NCBI RefSeq assembly: GCF_025698545.1
Contig: NC_068567.1
Location: 4,960,001-5,024,000 of the forward strand
Origin: Gossypium raimondii
Taxonomy: Eukaryota > Streptophyta > Magnoliopsida > Malvales > Malvaceae
Length of the DNA stretch: 64,000 bases
Direction: 5' to 3'
The notes under the pieces were generated by a model. The model made no database searches. It was given only the letters and a program-made list of their open reading frames with translations, and was not told the origin of the DNA. Numbering within the stretch: the stretch's first letter is position 1; each line of letters starts with the position of its first letter. This document shows positions 16,001-27,129 of the stretch, one piece after another. The translations under genes were made by a program, and so were the position numbers.

Positions 16001-16772
16001 TAGACACACTCACTTATTTCCACTTGCATCATTCTCGGTACCTATTATTATACATTTCAAAATAGCATTTTATTTAGGCTATATAAAATCTAAATTCAAA
16101 TTTTCAAAATCATATTTCTAAACATAACATTTTAATTTAATTAAATCTTAATTCAATATTTTGTATCTTATTGTATGCCATGCTCATATTTAAATTATAA
16201 TTTTTTATAAAAATATTGATACATTTCAATCATGTCACACTATATATATCATATTTTATTCTTCCTATCATATTATTTCTTATATTGTACACATATTTTA
16301 AGTCACTACTTTATATAATTATATCAAGCTTAAAGTTACTAAATTTACACATACATATGTGTAGATTTATGCTAAAATACTACCTCTCAGATATATATAT
16401 ATATATATATATATTAAATTATAATTAGATTGTTCGATAAATATAATATTAAAATAAAAATTGAAAATATTTTTATTGAGTGAATCTTTATAGAAAAAAT
16501 TGCATCATATTGTGTTTTTTTATTATAGATTATAAAACACATGTAAAAAATTAATTACTAAAAATATTATACATTCGTTTGACACGGGTTGAAACTATGT
16601 GACCCCATCTCTTACTATTAATATTGTATAAAAATATTTATTTTTATTTTTATTTTCAGCAATCAACTAAATAAAAATGATAGAAAATGGCTTAGTTAAA
16701 ACTTTATTAATATTAAGGATAGGTTTGAACGGACGATACATTTACTTGCGACAGATAATTCTTTATTAACAC
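13021..16772. other. Long AT-rich gene-free region
   Basis: No supported gene. Short frames at 14664-14984, 15339-15578, 15879-16121 and 16216-16428 have low-complexity translations with no domain. It includes a GTTCGAGTCCCATCATG word near 14039 (B-box-like) and an (AT)n microsatellite at 16391-16413. The rest is probably decayed repeats. Confidence 0.45.
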
Positions 16773-16775
16773 TAA

Positions 16776-16929
16776 GGTGGGTTTGGATGGGTAGTGCTTT
16801 TACTTGTGGTTAGTGTAAAAATAACGGTAGCGGTAAGATTAAATACTATAACAATATTGTAATATAAGACAAAAAGTAAATTAAAAATATCGCACCACAC
16901 TGCATCTAACCGTCCATCCAAACTCACCC
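16776..16929. mobile_element. Tourist/Harbinger-like MITE, copy 1
   Basis: Left end GGTGGGTTTGGATGGG and right end CCATCCAAACTCACCC are inverted repeats. Both are flanked by TAA (16773-16775 and 16930-16932), the 3 bp target duplication expected of PIF/Harbinger MITEs. Subterminal GTGCTTTTAC and GCACCACACTGC words recur in the copy at 30865-31001. A truncated head of the same family sits at 16717-16745. Non-coding. Confidence 0.6.
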
Positions 16930-17174
16930 TAATTTTAGAATTCAAATTTCACACAAAAATGATGAGAACCTTTCAAGTTATCTAGGAAAGATCAAACAAA
17001 AAAAGATTGAAAAAAACCTCAAGGTAAAAGAAAGGGAGGCTCACTCTACCCTACCTTTACTATTCTTTTTTCCTCTAATTTCCCTCTCCATTCTCTCTCT
17101 CTCTCTCATGAATTAAATTAATAATATGTTCTTCAACCCTCCCTCTATATGCCCTTCTCATCCCATTATTGAGT

Positions 17175-17188
17175 CCCCCCCCCCCCCC
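17175..17188. repeat. Poly-C tract upstream of the ALOG gene
   Basis: A run of about 14 C residues, preceded at 17094-17107 by a (CT)n tract and followed at about 17213-17226 by poly-T. These homopolymers lie about 320 bp before the ALOG start, in the likely promoter/5' UTR. Confidence 0.7.
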
Positions 17189-17502
17189 TCCTTTGTTATG
17201 TAAATATCTCACTTTTTTTTTTTTTTAAATTTCACCTTTTTAGTCTCTTCATTCATCACCTTCGATCTCTATAATCTTCACATATTTTTATAGCATTATT
17301 ATTATTTATCCTATAATTTTCAGTTCATTGTTTACTGTTCATCTTCCTCCACTAGAAAACTTGTGTTTTGATGACTTTCTTTGTTCTCATGCTGAAAATC
17401 TGAAATCTTTTGTGTGTTTGAAATTATTACTGTTTCAGTCCTTTTGTTTTTGATTTCCTTTTGTTTCAGTCCTTTTCTTTTCAAGCTAAGTGTTGATCAT
17501 AT

Positions 17503-18156
17503 ATGGATTCTCTTCAGGGTTTCCAAACAGCAAATATAAACCCTTCTTCCACCACCAATTTGAATCCAAATTTCCCTGCAAACCTCTCCATCACCACCGT
17601 GGGAACCACCGCCGGCGCCACCACCAACACGATCCCTTTATCAGCAGCCGCGGCCTCCTCCTCCTCCTCCTCTTCTTCCACTTCTCCTTCGACACTCAGT
17701 CGCTACGAAAACCAAAAGCGCCGTGACTGGAACACGTTCGGGCAATACCTCCGCAACCACCGCCCGCCGCTCTCCCTCTCCCGCTGCAGCGGCGCACACG
17801 TCCTGGAGTTCCTCCGCTACCTCGACCAGTTTGGGAAAACCAAAGTCCACACTCAGCTTTGCCCTTTCTTCGGCCACCCTAATCCCCCGGCCCCATGCCC
17901 TTGCCCTCTCCGCCAAGCTTGGGGAAGCCTCGATGCCCTCATCGGACGCCTCCGAGCCGCCTTCGAAGAACACGGCGGCAAACCCGAAGCAAACCCTTTC
18001 GGTGCCCGAGCTGTTAGGCTTTACCTACGTGAGGTTCGTGATTCACAAGCTAAAGCAAGAGGCATAAGCTACGAGAAGAAGAAAAGAAAACGACCCCCTC
18101 ATCCTCAACCTCAAGTTCCTCCTCTTCCACCTCCCCATGGCAATCAAAACCAGTAA
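17503..18156 (+). CDS. ALOG-domain (LSH/G1 family) transcription regulator
   Basis: A plant-specific nuclear DNA-binding protein of the LIGHT-DEPENDENT SHORT HYPOCOTYLS family. Such proteins act at organ boundaries, in meristem and inflorescence architecture. It has a single coding exon of 217 aa, as is usual in the family. Residues 1-65 are a Ser/Thr/Asn-rich variable tail with a poly-Ser run coded by TCC repeats. Residues 66-190 form the ALOG domain, from [18 protein letters not shown] through [16 protein letters not shown], the zinc-ribbon-like insert (H116, C120, C132, C134) and [21 protein letters not shown] basic nuclear localisation signal, KKKRKR, follows at 192-197, then a Pro-rich tail. 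The start is the first in-frame ATG before the conserved region. Base composition is far more GC-rich than the flanks, a normal trait of the family. Which LSH member it is cannot be set by eye. Confidence 0.95.
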   Translation: MDSLQGFQTANINPSSTTNLNPNFPANLSITTVGTTAGATTNTIPLSAAAASSSSSSSSTSPSTLSRYENQKRRDWNTFGQYLRNHRPPLSLSRCSGAHVLEFLRYLDQFGKTKVHTQLCPFFGHPNPPAPCPCPLRQAWGSLDALIGRLRAAFEEHGGKPEANPFGARAVRLYLREVRDSQAKARGISYEKKKRKRPPHPQPQVPPLPPPHGNQNQ

Positions 18157-18157
18157 G

Positions 18158-18160
<3 letters not shown>

Positions 18161-18193
<33 letters not shown>
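18161..18193. repeat. (AT)n microsatellite after the ALOG stop codon
   Basis: An uninterrupted AT dinucleotide run starting 5 bp after the ALOG stop codon, so within the likely 3' UTR. Candidate polymorphic marker. Confidence 0.8.
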
Positions 18194-18196
<3 letters not shown>

Positions 18197-18199
18197 GGA

Positions 18200-19420
18200 A
18201 AGACGTAATCATGACCCATCTGCATGGCAAAAGAACATGGTTTTTCCATTGTTCCTTTATATTTTTATTTTAATTAATGTCATTTTAATTTGCACCTATA
18301 AGATCCTGCTGTGAATCAAAGCAATTCCTTTTTGTTAATTAAAACAATATTTGCTTAGTTCTGGTTTCATAATACTAGTTAATTAACTAATATTTCTTCT
18401 TTTTTTCTTCACAAGAATTTATATTAGAAAAAATGGGGGGCATGAGGAAAATCAGATACTAAAAAGGAAGTCAAGTGTCGGTTGAGTTAAAAGAAGCATT
18501 CCTGTTTTAGTATCATTTATGTTCGTCGTTTTTGCCTTCTTTCTAATTTCTTATCTTTTGCTTGCCTTCTCTGTGTTTGACAAAAGATCTATAATTGCTT
18601 TCAATTGTTATATAAATATATATATATATATATATGTATATATATGAATATGAAGTAAAGTGAAAGGAAGAGACTAAACGTGTTAACCAAAAAGCTGCAT
18701 CAGACACTCGAAACAGTGAACTAAAACAGTTGTTTCCATGTTTTTTACAAAACATGGGAGTTTCCATTTCTTTTTTTCAAGAACAAAAGTCCCATTAATC
18801 TGCAGAAATATCAGGCTTTAATACTGATGATGGGGTCTTCTTTCTCTTGATAACTAGCGTTCAAACCTAGTTCATTGTCTGATTTGGTCAATTTTCATCT
18901 CACATTTACCTTGTCATATGTTTTCAGTGGAAAAATCCCTAGTCATATGAACCCTAATAAACAGCACTGAAAAATATTATATATGTATAATCATATATGT
19001 TTGATTAGGTCAAGGATTTTTATAATAGTTGTTTTTTTAAAGAACAAATGTGTTTGGTTTTCATGTCTGAAACATGTTTTTGTTTGGGGTTTTATCTATG
19101 CATCTTAGAGATATGTCTAATGGAACATCAATTTATGATATTTTTCCCACTAAATTTAAGAATAAATTAAGAAAGAATGACATCTATATATTATAAAAAA
19201 TTTGAAATTATAGTGTGTCATGCTAAGTACCTATCTATAATAATATTTATTATATTTTTTGAGTTTCGATCATATCTGTTTTTTACACAAATCTTAGAAC
19301 TATTTATAACCCATTTCCAATTCATATATAGAAGGATAATGCGCTTTAACGCACTCGAACCCACCTCCACCTATATTAGAAATAATGTACATACTAATCA
19401 ATTAACACTAAATCCACATC
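18200..19420. other. Gene-free 3' flank of the ALOG gene
   Basis: AT-rich, with a microsatellite at 18611-18650. The only longer frame (19177-19452) translates to low-complexity Ile/Phe/Tyr-rich sequence without a domain. No gene supported. Confidence 0.45.
18611..18650. repeat. AT-rich microsatellite
   Basis: An interrupted (AT)n/(TATG) run. Non-coding. Confidence 0.7.
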
Positions 19421-19555
19421 AATTTATAATATTAAAATTCAACAAATATTAGAAAGACTATTATTTTACCAGACCTTGGTCATCAATAATAATTTATAAT
19501 ATTAAAATTCAACAAATATTAGAAAGACTATTATTTTACCAGACCTTGGTCATCA
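19421..19555. repeat. 70-bp tandem duplication
   Basis: The block starting AATTTATAATATTAAAATTC at 19421 is repeated from 19491 with a 70 bp period. The second copy is identical for about 65 bp, ending at CATCA (19555). Perfect identity points to a recent duplication. Non-coding. Confidence 0.9.
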
Positions 19556-19556
19556 T

Positions 19557-19650
19557 ATTCAATGAATTATTAATTAAAATATTCAAATTGATTGATTTTT
19601 TGGTATTTTTAATGCATGTATAGAATATTTCAATTAATAATTCATTGAAT
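19557..19650. repeat. 28-bp inverted repeat (hairpin)
   Basis: Left arm 19557-19584 (ATTCAATGAATTATTAATTA...) and right arm 19623-19650 (...TAATTAATAATTCATTGAAT region) are reverse complements with one mismatch, separated by 38 bp. It directly abuts the 70-bp tandem duplication. Could be a very short MITE or a palindrome that triggered the duplication. Confidence 0.8.
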
Positions 19651-20471
19651 TTGATGCTTTAATCTTATACTGATTAGAAAAGCTAAGATTCCGGTGTTTG
19701 TTTAATTGTTTCATGCAAATGTTTATAAGAGTTGAGATTTAATATATTTGAAAATCAAATTTAAACATTTATAATTTTTTAAATAATAGATGAATATATA
19801 AAAATAAAAGAAGGAATTATCTAAACTGTGTAATTTCACGATATTAGTATTCCTTTTCAATAAGAAAATAATAAATTAGATTTTTCACCTGAAAAAAATT
19901 AAAAATGCTAAAATTAAGAGTAAAATTTGATTTGTCATTCTCTCATTGAGAAAGGATAAAGATAACATGGAATCACAGTCTCATATAATCCTTTCTCGTA
20001 AGAATAATGAGTTTGGTTCTAGGTGTTTGAAAATATTTTTCTAGGTAAAGCAATCCTTTCTCCTATTGGTATGCAAGTATATATAAATGATAGCCAACCT
20101 GGAATTATATATATGAATTTATATTTGATATATTAATGTAGTTTTGAAAAGATAAAACGTGCTTTTAGTTCTAATAATATATAAATTTATATATTAATTA
20201 TCAGAAAATCAAATATATAAACTATATATATATATATTTATTGCCTAATTCACGTTATTGAATATTAAAATAAGGGAAGCAAAAGTCTCACACAAACTCA
20301 AAAGAAGAAAGCACGAATTTTTTTGATAAATTAGACATGAAAAAAATATGATGAGATTACGTAATAATATAGGATTAAATCAATGAATAACGTTATAGAG
20401 ACGGATGGACGGAGATTTTCAAAAATAATGTTAAAGTAAATTTTGATTTTGTGTAATTTTATATAAAAATT
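19651..20471. other. AT-rich intergenic DNA
   Basis: No supported gene, RNA or bounded repeat. Confidence 0.4.
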
Positions 20472-20876
20472 GGGTAAACTACAAAAATAGTCACTTTTGT
20501 TTGTCTCAGACTACATTTCAGTCACTTACGTTTGAAAAGTTACGTTTTAGTCACTTACGTTATCGTTTTGTTACGAAGTGATCACTCTATCGTTAAGCTC
20601 CGTTACCTCCCTAACGGCGGTCCTACGAGGCAGTCCAAATGGGTTTTAATTATCAACTTGGATGTCCTACGTAACAGTCCAAATTGAATTTTATTTAATT
20701 AAATCCCATTTGGACTGCCACATAGGACTTCCGTTAGGGAGGTAACAAATTTTAACAGTAGTGTGACCGCTTCGTAACAAAACAATAACATAAGTGACTA
20801 AAATGTAACATTTTAAACATAAGTGACTAAAATGTAATTTGAGGTAAACAAAAGTGACTATTTTTGTAGTTTACCC
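20472..20876. mobile_element. Fold-back MITE with ~180 bp terminal inverted repeats, copy 2
   Basis: Begins GGGTAAACTACAAAAATAG and ends with its reverse complement, CTATTTTTGTAGTTTACCC. Similarity of the arms continues inward through the GTCACTTACGTT blocks, GTTTTGTTACGAAG, TTACCTCCCTAACGG and GGCAGTCCAAATGGG, so the whole element could fold into a hairpin. The flanks ATAAAAATT and TAAAAAATT hint at an imperfect ~9 bp target duplication. Non-coding. Confidence 0.75.
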
Positions 20877-22376
20877 TAAAAAATTTATTTGATTTGGTTT
20901 TAATAATTAGTTAACACAATTATCGATACAGAATTATTTTACGATATTGTATACACAAATAATTATATTTATCTAAAATATAAAAAATTAATGTATTTAT
21001 TTCTTTAAGTGTATATAATTGAATTAAAATCAACATTTTATCTATATATTTGAACCACAATCAAAGTTTCGTGTGTATGATTGAACAAAATCAAAGTTTA
21101 TGTATAATTTTGAGATTCATCAAAAAATATCATATTAAAATTAGTAATAAGTATTATGAAAATGAGATAAAATGTAAAATATTCGAGCCATCAATTGAAT
21201 ATTAGTTCACTTGGTATTATTTTTGTCGCAATAATTTAGAGGTTGTAGATTTAGTCGTGCTTAAACGTACAATATCCACATACGAAGGGATTATGAAATA
21301 AAGGGTTGACTTGTAAGGAGGAGATGAAAGAAATAACCATTAAAATACTTTTACATTTGTAAAATTATGGAATATTATTATTTGATATGATTATAGTGTC
21401 GTCCAATTTTGTTTTGCAGTTTATAAATATTGATTTTTTCGTGGTTTGTAATTACCCTTTTAATAATATTATTTTTAAATTTTCTTCCGATGGTGTAATG
21501 TATCTTATTATTGCAACCATGTTAATGCATATATAATATTTTGTTTGATCGCTTGGATGTGTTAAAAACTATATTCCTTTCTTTTTTTAAAAACTTAAAA
21601 TGAGTTTATTTGATGTATTTTTATATACAATTCTTAAATTACACATAAACTTGTTTAAAACTCTTAAATTAAAATATATTTCACATTTAAATGTGCTCGG
21701 TGCATATTCTCTAATTTATTGTAATAATAATGGTGTTAACTAAACTAAGATTCAACAAGAATTAAATTTTAATTGGATATAGTCTTATAAATTAAGAGAG
21801 TTAAATTCAATGTTATTTGAATCGGCTAGATTTGATCGGTCAAACAGATCAAGTCAAAAATCGGTTCGAACAAAGATTTTAGACCGACAAACCATTCAAT
21901 CAAATTAAAAAATCAATTAATTAATCGACGATTAAATAATTTATCAAATCGATTAAACTGTGGAAGATCAAATTAACTACCGATTCGCCTCATAGGAGAA
22001 ATAAAACAAAAGGTGGCAAAATCAAATGCATAAAACGAAAGAATACGAGAATTGAGCAATTCCCCTATTTAATCATTTTTCTTGGCCACTGTGCATCAGC
22101 CCTCACACGTGCTTTCCTGTCATTCTACCAGCATGGTATCGAATACGATCAAAACACGTGGAAGAAGATCAACCGTTTGATGCAATTTACACCCTCCCCA
22201 CTGGTGACAGTCAGAAAATGAAATTGTCAAATTTTTCATGTCAACAATCTAAGTCAGTGATTTTCTTATGAACGCTTCCCCTTTTCAAACAGTTTCGGGA
22301 TTGGGTTGTCTCAATTTTATTATACTTTTTTTAGATTTTTTCTTTTTATTATTTCATGAAAATTAAGCCTTTTTAA
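20877..22376. other. Gene-free AT-rich region
   Basis: No reading frame with a recognisable domain. Positions 21810-21960 carry CGGTTCGA and AATCGGTT words typical of a decayed repeat. Otherwise nothing recognised. Confidence 0.4.
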
Positions 22377-22896
22377 CTTAATACCATGGCAAAACACTAA
22401 AAAAGGTCCAATTTTTAAAAAATTTACCGAAATGGGTCCGGTAATAAATTAATTACCGGATTGGCTCAATTCTCCGAAAGCGCGTCAACGTCAACGCGAT
22501 GTCAAGGGACGTGGCAGGAAAACGCTTCCTCAAGGAAGCGCTTTGCCTACGTGGCAACAAAGCGCGCCCTCAAGGACACATTTTTCTGCCACGTAAGCTC
22601 TGCCCTAGGGACTCGTTTTGGCCACGAGTGAATAGTAGCAACGACTACTTTTTTTACCGTTGGTGACACCCCAACTGTAAAAAAAAAAAAACTATAAAAC
22701 CCCCCACCCTTTCATTTTTTTCACAAATAATTAAATCATTTCTCTAATTTCCTCTCAATTTGCTCTCAATTTCCTCTCAAATTTCTCTCAAATCCCTATT
22801 TAAAAGAGCTTTAATTTTTTAATTATTTTTTTAAAAAAATTTAAATTTTATTTTTTTGATTTTTTTTAAATCGTAAAAATTTGTACGAATTTAGCA

Positions 22897-24970
22897 ATGG
22901 CCGGAGAATTGATTCGTCTTGATGACAATCACATATCCGTCGAACAAATGAAAATGGTAAGTGTTAAATTTAATTTTTAAATATTATTTAAGATTTTTTT
23001 ATTTATGCAATTTTAAATAATTATTAATTTATTATTTGTTATAAAAGTTTGTAGATTGGATATTGCAATGCTATATCCATAATATGCATGACCCTCCATC
23101 ACCGTTGGTAGAGAATTACCTGCGGGAAGCGGGTTTTTGGCACGTGGCAACGGTAGGTCGGGGATGCAAGTTGGACCCAAAACTTATCAGTGCGTTGATT
23201 GAGAGGTGGAGACCCGAGACGCACACATTCCATCTTCCACATGGAGAGTGCACTATCACTTTGGAAGATGTGAATCTGCAATTGGGATTGCCGGTGGACG
23301 GGTACCTAGTCACCGGGTCTGTTCAATCTGGCGATTAGGGAACGGTATGCTACGAGCTTTTAGGCGCTATTCTGGAGAATATTAATGGAGGTCGGATCGA
23401 GATGGGCTGGTTACGAGACACATTCCAGGATTCGGATGATGATTCAACCGAACTAGAAAGAATCTGATATGCTCGGGCATACATTCTTCAGATAAATGGA
23501 GGTTATCTGATGCCAGACTTGTCACGGAACCTCGTACATCTAAAATGACTGCTGAAACTCATTGATTTTAGAGCAGCCGATGAATTGAGTTGGGGATCGG
23601 TCGTATTGGCAACACTGTACCGGGAGATGTGCGGGGTGACGCGACCGAATAAAGCGAAAATCAGAGGTTGTCTGTCACTACTGCAGTCATGGGCACGGTT
23701 TCACATTCTATTTTTACGTCCTCGAATGGACCACCCATATACATTCCCACTCAATGAGGTAAATTTTATATTAGATTTTACAATTATTACGTAGATTTAA
23801 AATATAATAGTATGCTAAAAATTTATTTAATTAGGTGGAACCATCCGGCAAGTTATGCTGGATTACCTAGCTGTCTTGAAGATATACGGCTTCTATTAGA
23901 CCAAAAGTCGGAAGCACAAGTATTAAATAAAATTGATATTTCCATCATGAGCTAGTCGATTGGTATTTAGTATTTAGTATTATGTATTATGTATATAACT
24001 AATATTTCCATCATGTTCATATAGTTTGAATGGATACCATACGAGAATTTGGCAATTCGGGCAGTAATTTCGGATGAGTACTTTCAAAATCCAAACGCTT
24101 GACACGTGAAAGTCACGTTGGTCAACTATGCGACCGTGGAGATGCACTAGTCAGACAGAGTATTACGGTAATTTGGATTCCGACAACCGATTCTCGTGGC
24201 ACCTGAGGTGTTTAATGATCAGCACAAAATCGACCTACGACAATTGCATACGGATTGGCCGAGATTCTGGTCATACTACATCCAAATATGGGAAGATAAG
24301 TATGATTATATACCTACTCGGGAACCGATCATCGTTCCAGAGTTAGCGTGCGTGTTGAAATACATGCCATGTTTTAGGATCCATGGTAAGCCGTATTTAC
24401 TGTCGGCAGAGGAGAAGCAGCAGCAATTACATGTCCAAAGGGAACGACATGGCTTTTTTAAATCCAAGACGAAGGGACGACGACGCAAGCCCATCAACGA
24501 GGCCTAGACATTCACCCAGCCCATCATCAGCGGCCATTCAATCACCAGGCCCAGCGAGAGCACCAACACAGTCACCCGACCCAGCAGTTCAACCGACAAT
24601 ACCCACGGTACAACCTTTTCAGATGATGCCAGGTGCGTATCCTAGCCCTTTTATGTATCCTAACCCTTATATGTTTCCTTTTTCGAGTCCTATAACAGGT
24701 CGGAGTTCATGGCCTGGTTCATCTCCATTTTCCGTTACACCGAGTGGACTGTCGATGTATAGGCCAACGTCGCACGAGGGATCGCAAGAGGGGCCGTCAT
24801 GGAGCTATTCTTTTTACCAATCCCAGTCACCATATGGGTTTCAAATAGCTTCGCCGTTGGTGATGCAAACACCTCCACAGTCACTATTCTATCAGGGTGG
24901 CTCATTGTCCCAACATCGACAACCAGATACCCTACCGGAGGAACCAGAATCCCCACCGGAGCAACCATAA
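22897..24970 (+). pseudogene. Plant mobile domain (MAIN-like) protein, pseudogene
   Basis: Recognisable as the plant mobile domain family (often mis-annotated as serine/threonine phosphatase 7 long form homologs). Exon 1 is 22897-22956 (MAGELIRLDD...), exon 2 about 23048-23758 (IHNMHDPPSP, HVATVGRGCKLDPKLIS, ITLEDVNLQLGLPVDG), exon 3 from about 23835 (WNHPASYAGLPS), exon 4 from about 24025 (YENLAIRAV, HKIDLRQLHTDWPRFW), ending with a Pro/Ser-rich tail to 24970. In-frame stops lie at 23336, 23465, 23546, 24100, 24148 and 24169, and the frame shifts between about 24440 and 24460. The start of exon 3 also needs a phase change. It cannot encode a full protein. It lies wholly inside the Mutator-like element, so it is transposon cargo, not a host MAIN gene. 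Exon limits after exon 2 are approximate. Confidence 0.8.
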
Positions 24971-26250
24971 CCCCCGCCGAAAGCTGGACAAAGGAGGAAT
25001 CCAGCGCGTAACCATCGACGGCCGCCATGTGGCACTGAATCCGGCGGGCACGGAGATTGATTTTTATTTTAATATATTTGTACCAACATTTTGAATATTT
25101 TGATATTATTTGATGTAATAAAATAGAAATTCTTCTATATTATTTCATGTACTAAAATAGAAATTTACTTTTACATTTTTAATATAATAGAAATTCTTTT
25201 AAATAAGGTAATATGTTGAATATTTGTTTTGAATACGTTGTTTTGAATAAAGTAATTGTAATTTACTTTAATATTTTTAATAAAATAGATTTTCTTTTAA
25301 ATAAGTCAATATTCTGAATATTTGTACAAATTTTGATTTAAAAATATAAATAATACAAATTTTTTACAATAACGTTCAACTATTGCGATTTGGGCATGAT
25401 CAGCTTGTATGGGCTGAGTTCCTTGAAATTTTTTAACTATGATGTAAAAATTAAGGCTAAAGGGTCTTTAAAGTCCCTCAAGTTTTTCCCAAAAAAATCA
25501 ATTTATTGATATGATATACTTAGACTACTAATTGTAATTCTATAGAATGATTGGATTTACATTTAACTTACAATGTGGATAATTATTTAATTTCGATTAT
25601 TTAGATGTAATAAACAAAATTGAAATTTGGAAAAGAAGAAGAAATCATGAGTTGTAACTATTTCTTAATTAGCAAAAGTAAAATACTTTGTTTAAATATT
25701 AAAAAATGATTGATATGAAAGAGAAGATAGTTGGCATCTTTTTTATTACCAACTCAATTTCATTTTAATCTTCTTTCTACTTTCAATGCCTTCAGGTTGA
25801 TGTTTCAAACCTTCTTAACCATTCTTTTCTTTCTTTACTGTTTTTCACTCTTTCATTTCTTCTTTGTTTTCTTCATTTCTTTTTGCTCCCCAAAAAGAAA
25901 CCCCTAATTTTGATTTGGATTTGATGATTTGTTTGGATTTGTTTAAATCCATTCTTTTATTTCAATTTTTTTTCTTATTTATAACTATTTCTTGGGGTTC
26001 GCAAATCAATACTAGTTTTAAATTGCTAAAAATTAAGGAAAATATCAATGAATAGTGAATCTATGCATCCACGTGAGAGCTTTTATCATGAGCTACTGTA
26101 GCAAAAGCGCGTCCACGTGGGAGCTTTTTTCAGTACTTCTGCAGACAAAGCATCCTGCTTAAAGCGTTTTTGACACCGTTTGCTCAGAAACGTCTACTCG
26201 AAATTATTTTATCAAGAGCCACTGTAGCCCTAATCTGATTTTTAAATTTT

Positions 26251-26452
26251 TTAATTAAATTAGTAACCCTAAACCCTAATTTAATTGATTTTTTCTTAAA
26301 AAATAATAAACACGAAAACTAATCCAATTCTGAAAAATTTATAATTAATTTAATTGGCAAGCCCTAGACCCTAATCCCTTATTTATTTAATTTTTCTCTA
26401 AAACCCTAAACTTTAAAACACCCAAACCCAAACCCTAACCCTAAACCAAAAA
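26251..26452. repeat. Telomere-like CCCTAAA words inside the Mutator-like element
   Basis: Several dispersed CCCTAAACCCTAA and ACCCTAACCCTAAACC words in an otherwise AT-rich stretch. They are not a regular array. They lie near the right end of the element, so they are probably part of its internal sequence. Confidence 0.6.
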
Positions 26453-26978
26453 CCCACTACACAGGAGACGCGGGCAAAACGCAAACCCACTATGCAAGCC
26501 CTTAAGGGAGCGATTTCTATCCATGTAGGCAAAATGCTTCCTCAGGGACGTGTCCTGCCACGTCCCCTGACATTGCGCTGACGTGGACGCGCTTTCGGTG
26601 AAATGGGGTCATTCCGGTAAATAATTAGTTACCGGGCCCATTTCGATAATTTTTTTTAAAAAGGACTTTTATATGTAATTTGCCCTTAATACCACTCTTT
26701 TGAAACTATTAAGACACTCGAGTCTTCATCATATTTCTCAGGAAAATAATAAACTCTCAGATAAGACCATTAAGACAGTACGAGATAGGAGAATTGATTT
26801 ATGGTTGGTTGATAATCCCCTTAAGAGAGATTATTTAATTGATTTATATTTGAGTTATATTTACTTTTCCACCAAAACAAAATTCTACCTCCCACTTAAG
26901 CTATTCATTAAATTCGTTGAATATGTTGGAAAAAATTGTTAATTGATCAAAGGCTGCTTTCTGCATAGTTAGTGTGAA

Positions 26979-27129
26979 AATGCGCTTAGTTGGACAAATT
27001 TTACTACTGACATGTTAAGGAAAGTGCACTCAGTTAGACGTGCTTTCTTTATAATTATCAGAAAACTCGTCCAGTTATGCGCGCTTTACTTAACATGTCA
27101 GCAGAAAAGTTCATCTAGTTGAATGCGCT
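26979..27129. repeat. Imperfect inverted repeat, ~58 bp arms
   Basis: AATGCGCTTAGTTGGAC...CTGACATGTTAAGGAAAG (26979-27036) pairs with CTTTACTTAACATGTCAG...AACTAGATGAA-complement (27072-27129). The shared core, CTGACATGTTAAG, is perfectly inverted. Probably a small fold-back element or a transposon end. Confidence 0.6.

Larger units (their letters stand above)
22387..26684 (+). mobile_element. Mutator-like element carrying a plant-mobile-domain gene
   Basis: A 4.3 kb DNA transposon with long terminal inverted repeats. The left end TGGCAAAACACTAAAAAAGG and the reverse complement of the right end (GGCAAATTACATATAAAAG) lead into matching blocks: ACCGAAATGGG, CCGGTAA, TTACCGGA, CACCGAAAGCGCGTC and GGGACGTGGCAGGA. 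Similarity reaches about 200 bp inward (22387-22590 and 26480-26684). The flanks carry an identical 10 bp target duplication, CTTAATACCA, at 22377-22386 and 26685-26694, in the size range of Mutator-like elements. Cargo is the broken plant-mobile-domain gene at 22897-24970. The rest is AT-rich, with telomere-like CCCTAAA words at 26260-26450. No MURA-type transposase is recognisable. Confidence 0.82.

Noticed and set aside
17641-17973. 110-codon minus frame and 114-codon plus frame within the ALOG gene
   Set aside because: Out-of-frame shadows caused by high GC content of the ALOG coding exon.
22897-24970. Host MAIN-like or phosphatase 7 long-form gene
   Set aside because: At least six in-frame stops and a frameshift, and the sequence lies between transposon ends with a target duplication, so it is element cargo and not a host gene.
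26251-26452. True interstitial telomere array
   Set aside because: CCCTAAA words are irregular and interrupted, and they fall within the transposon.
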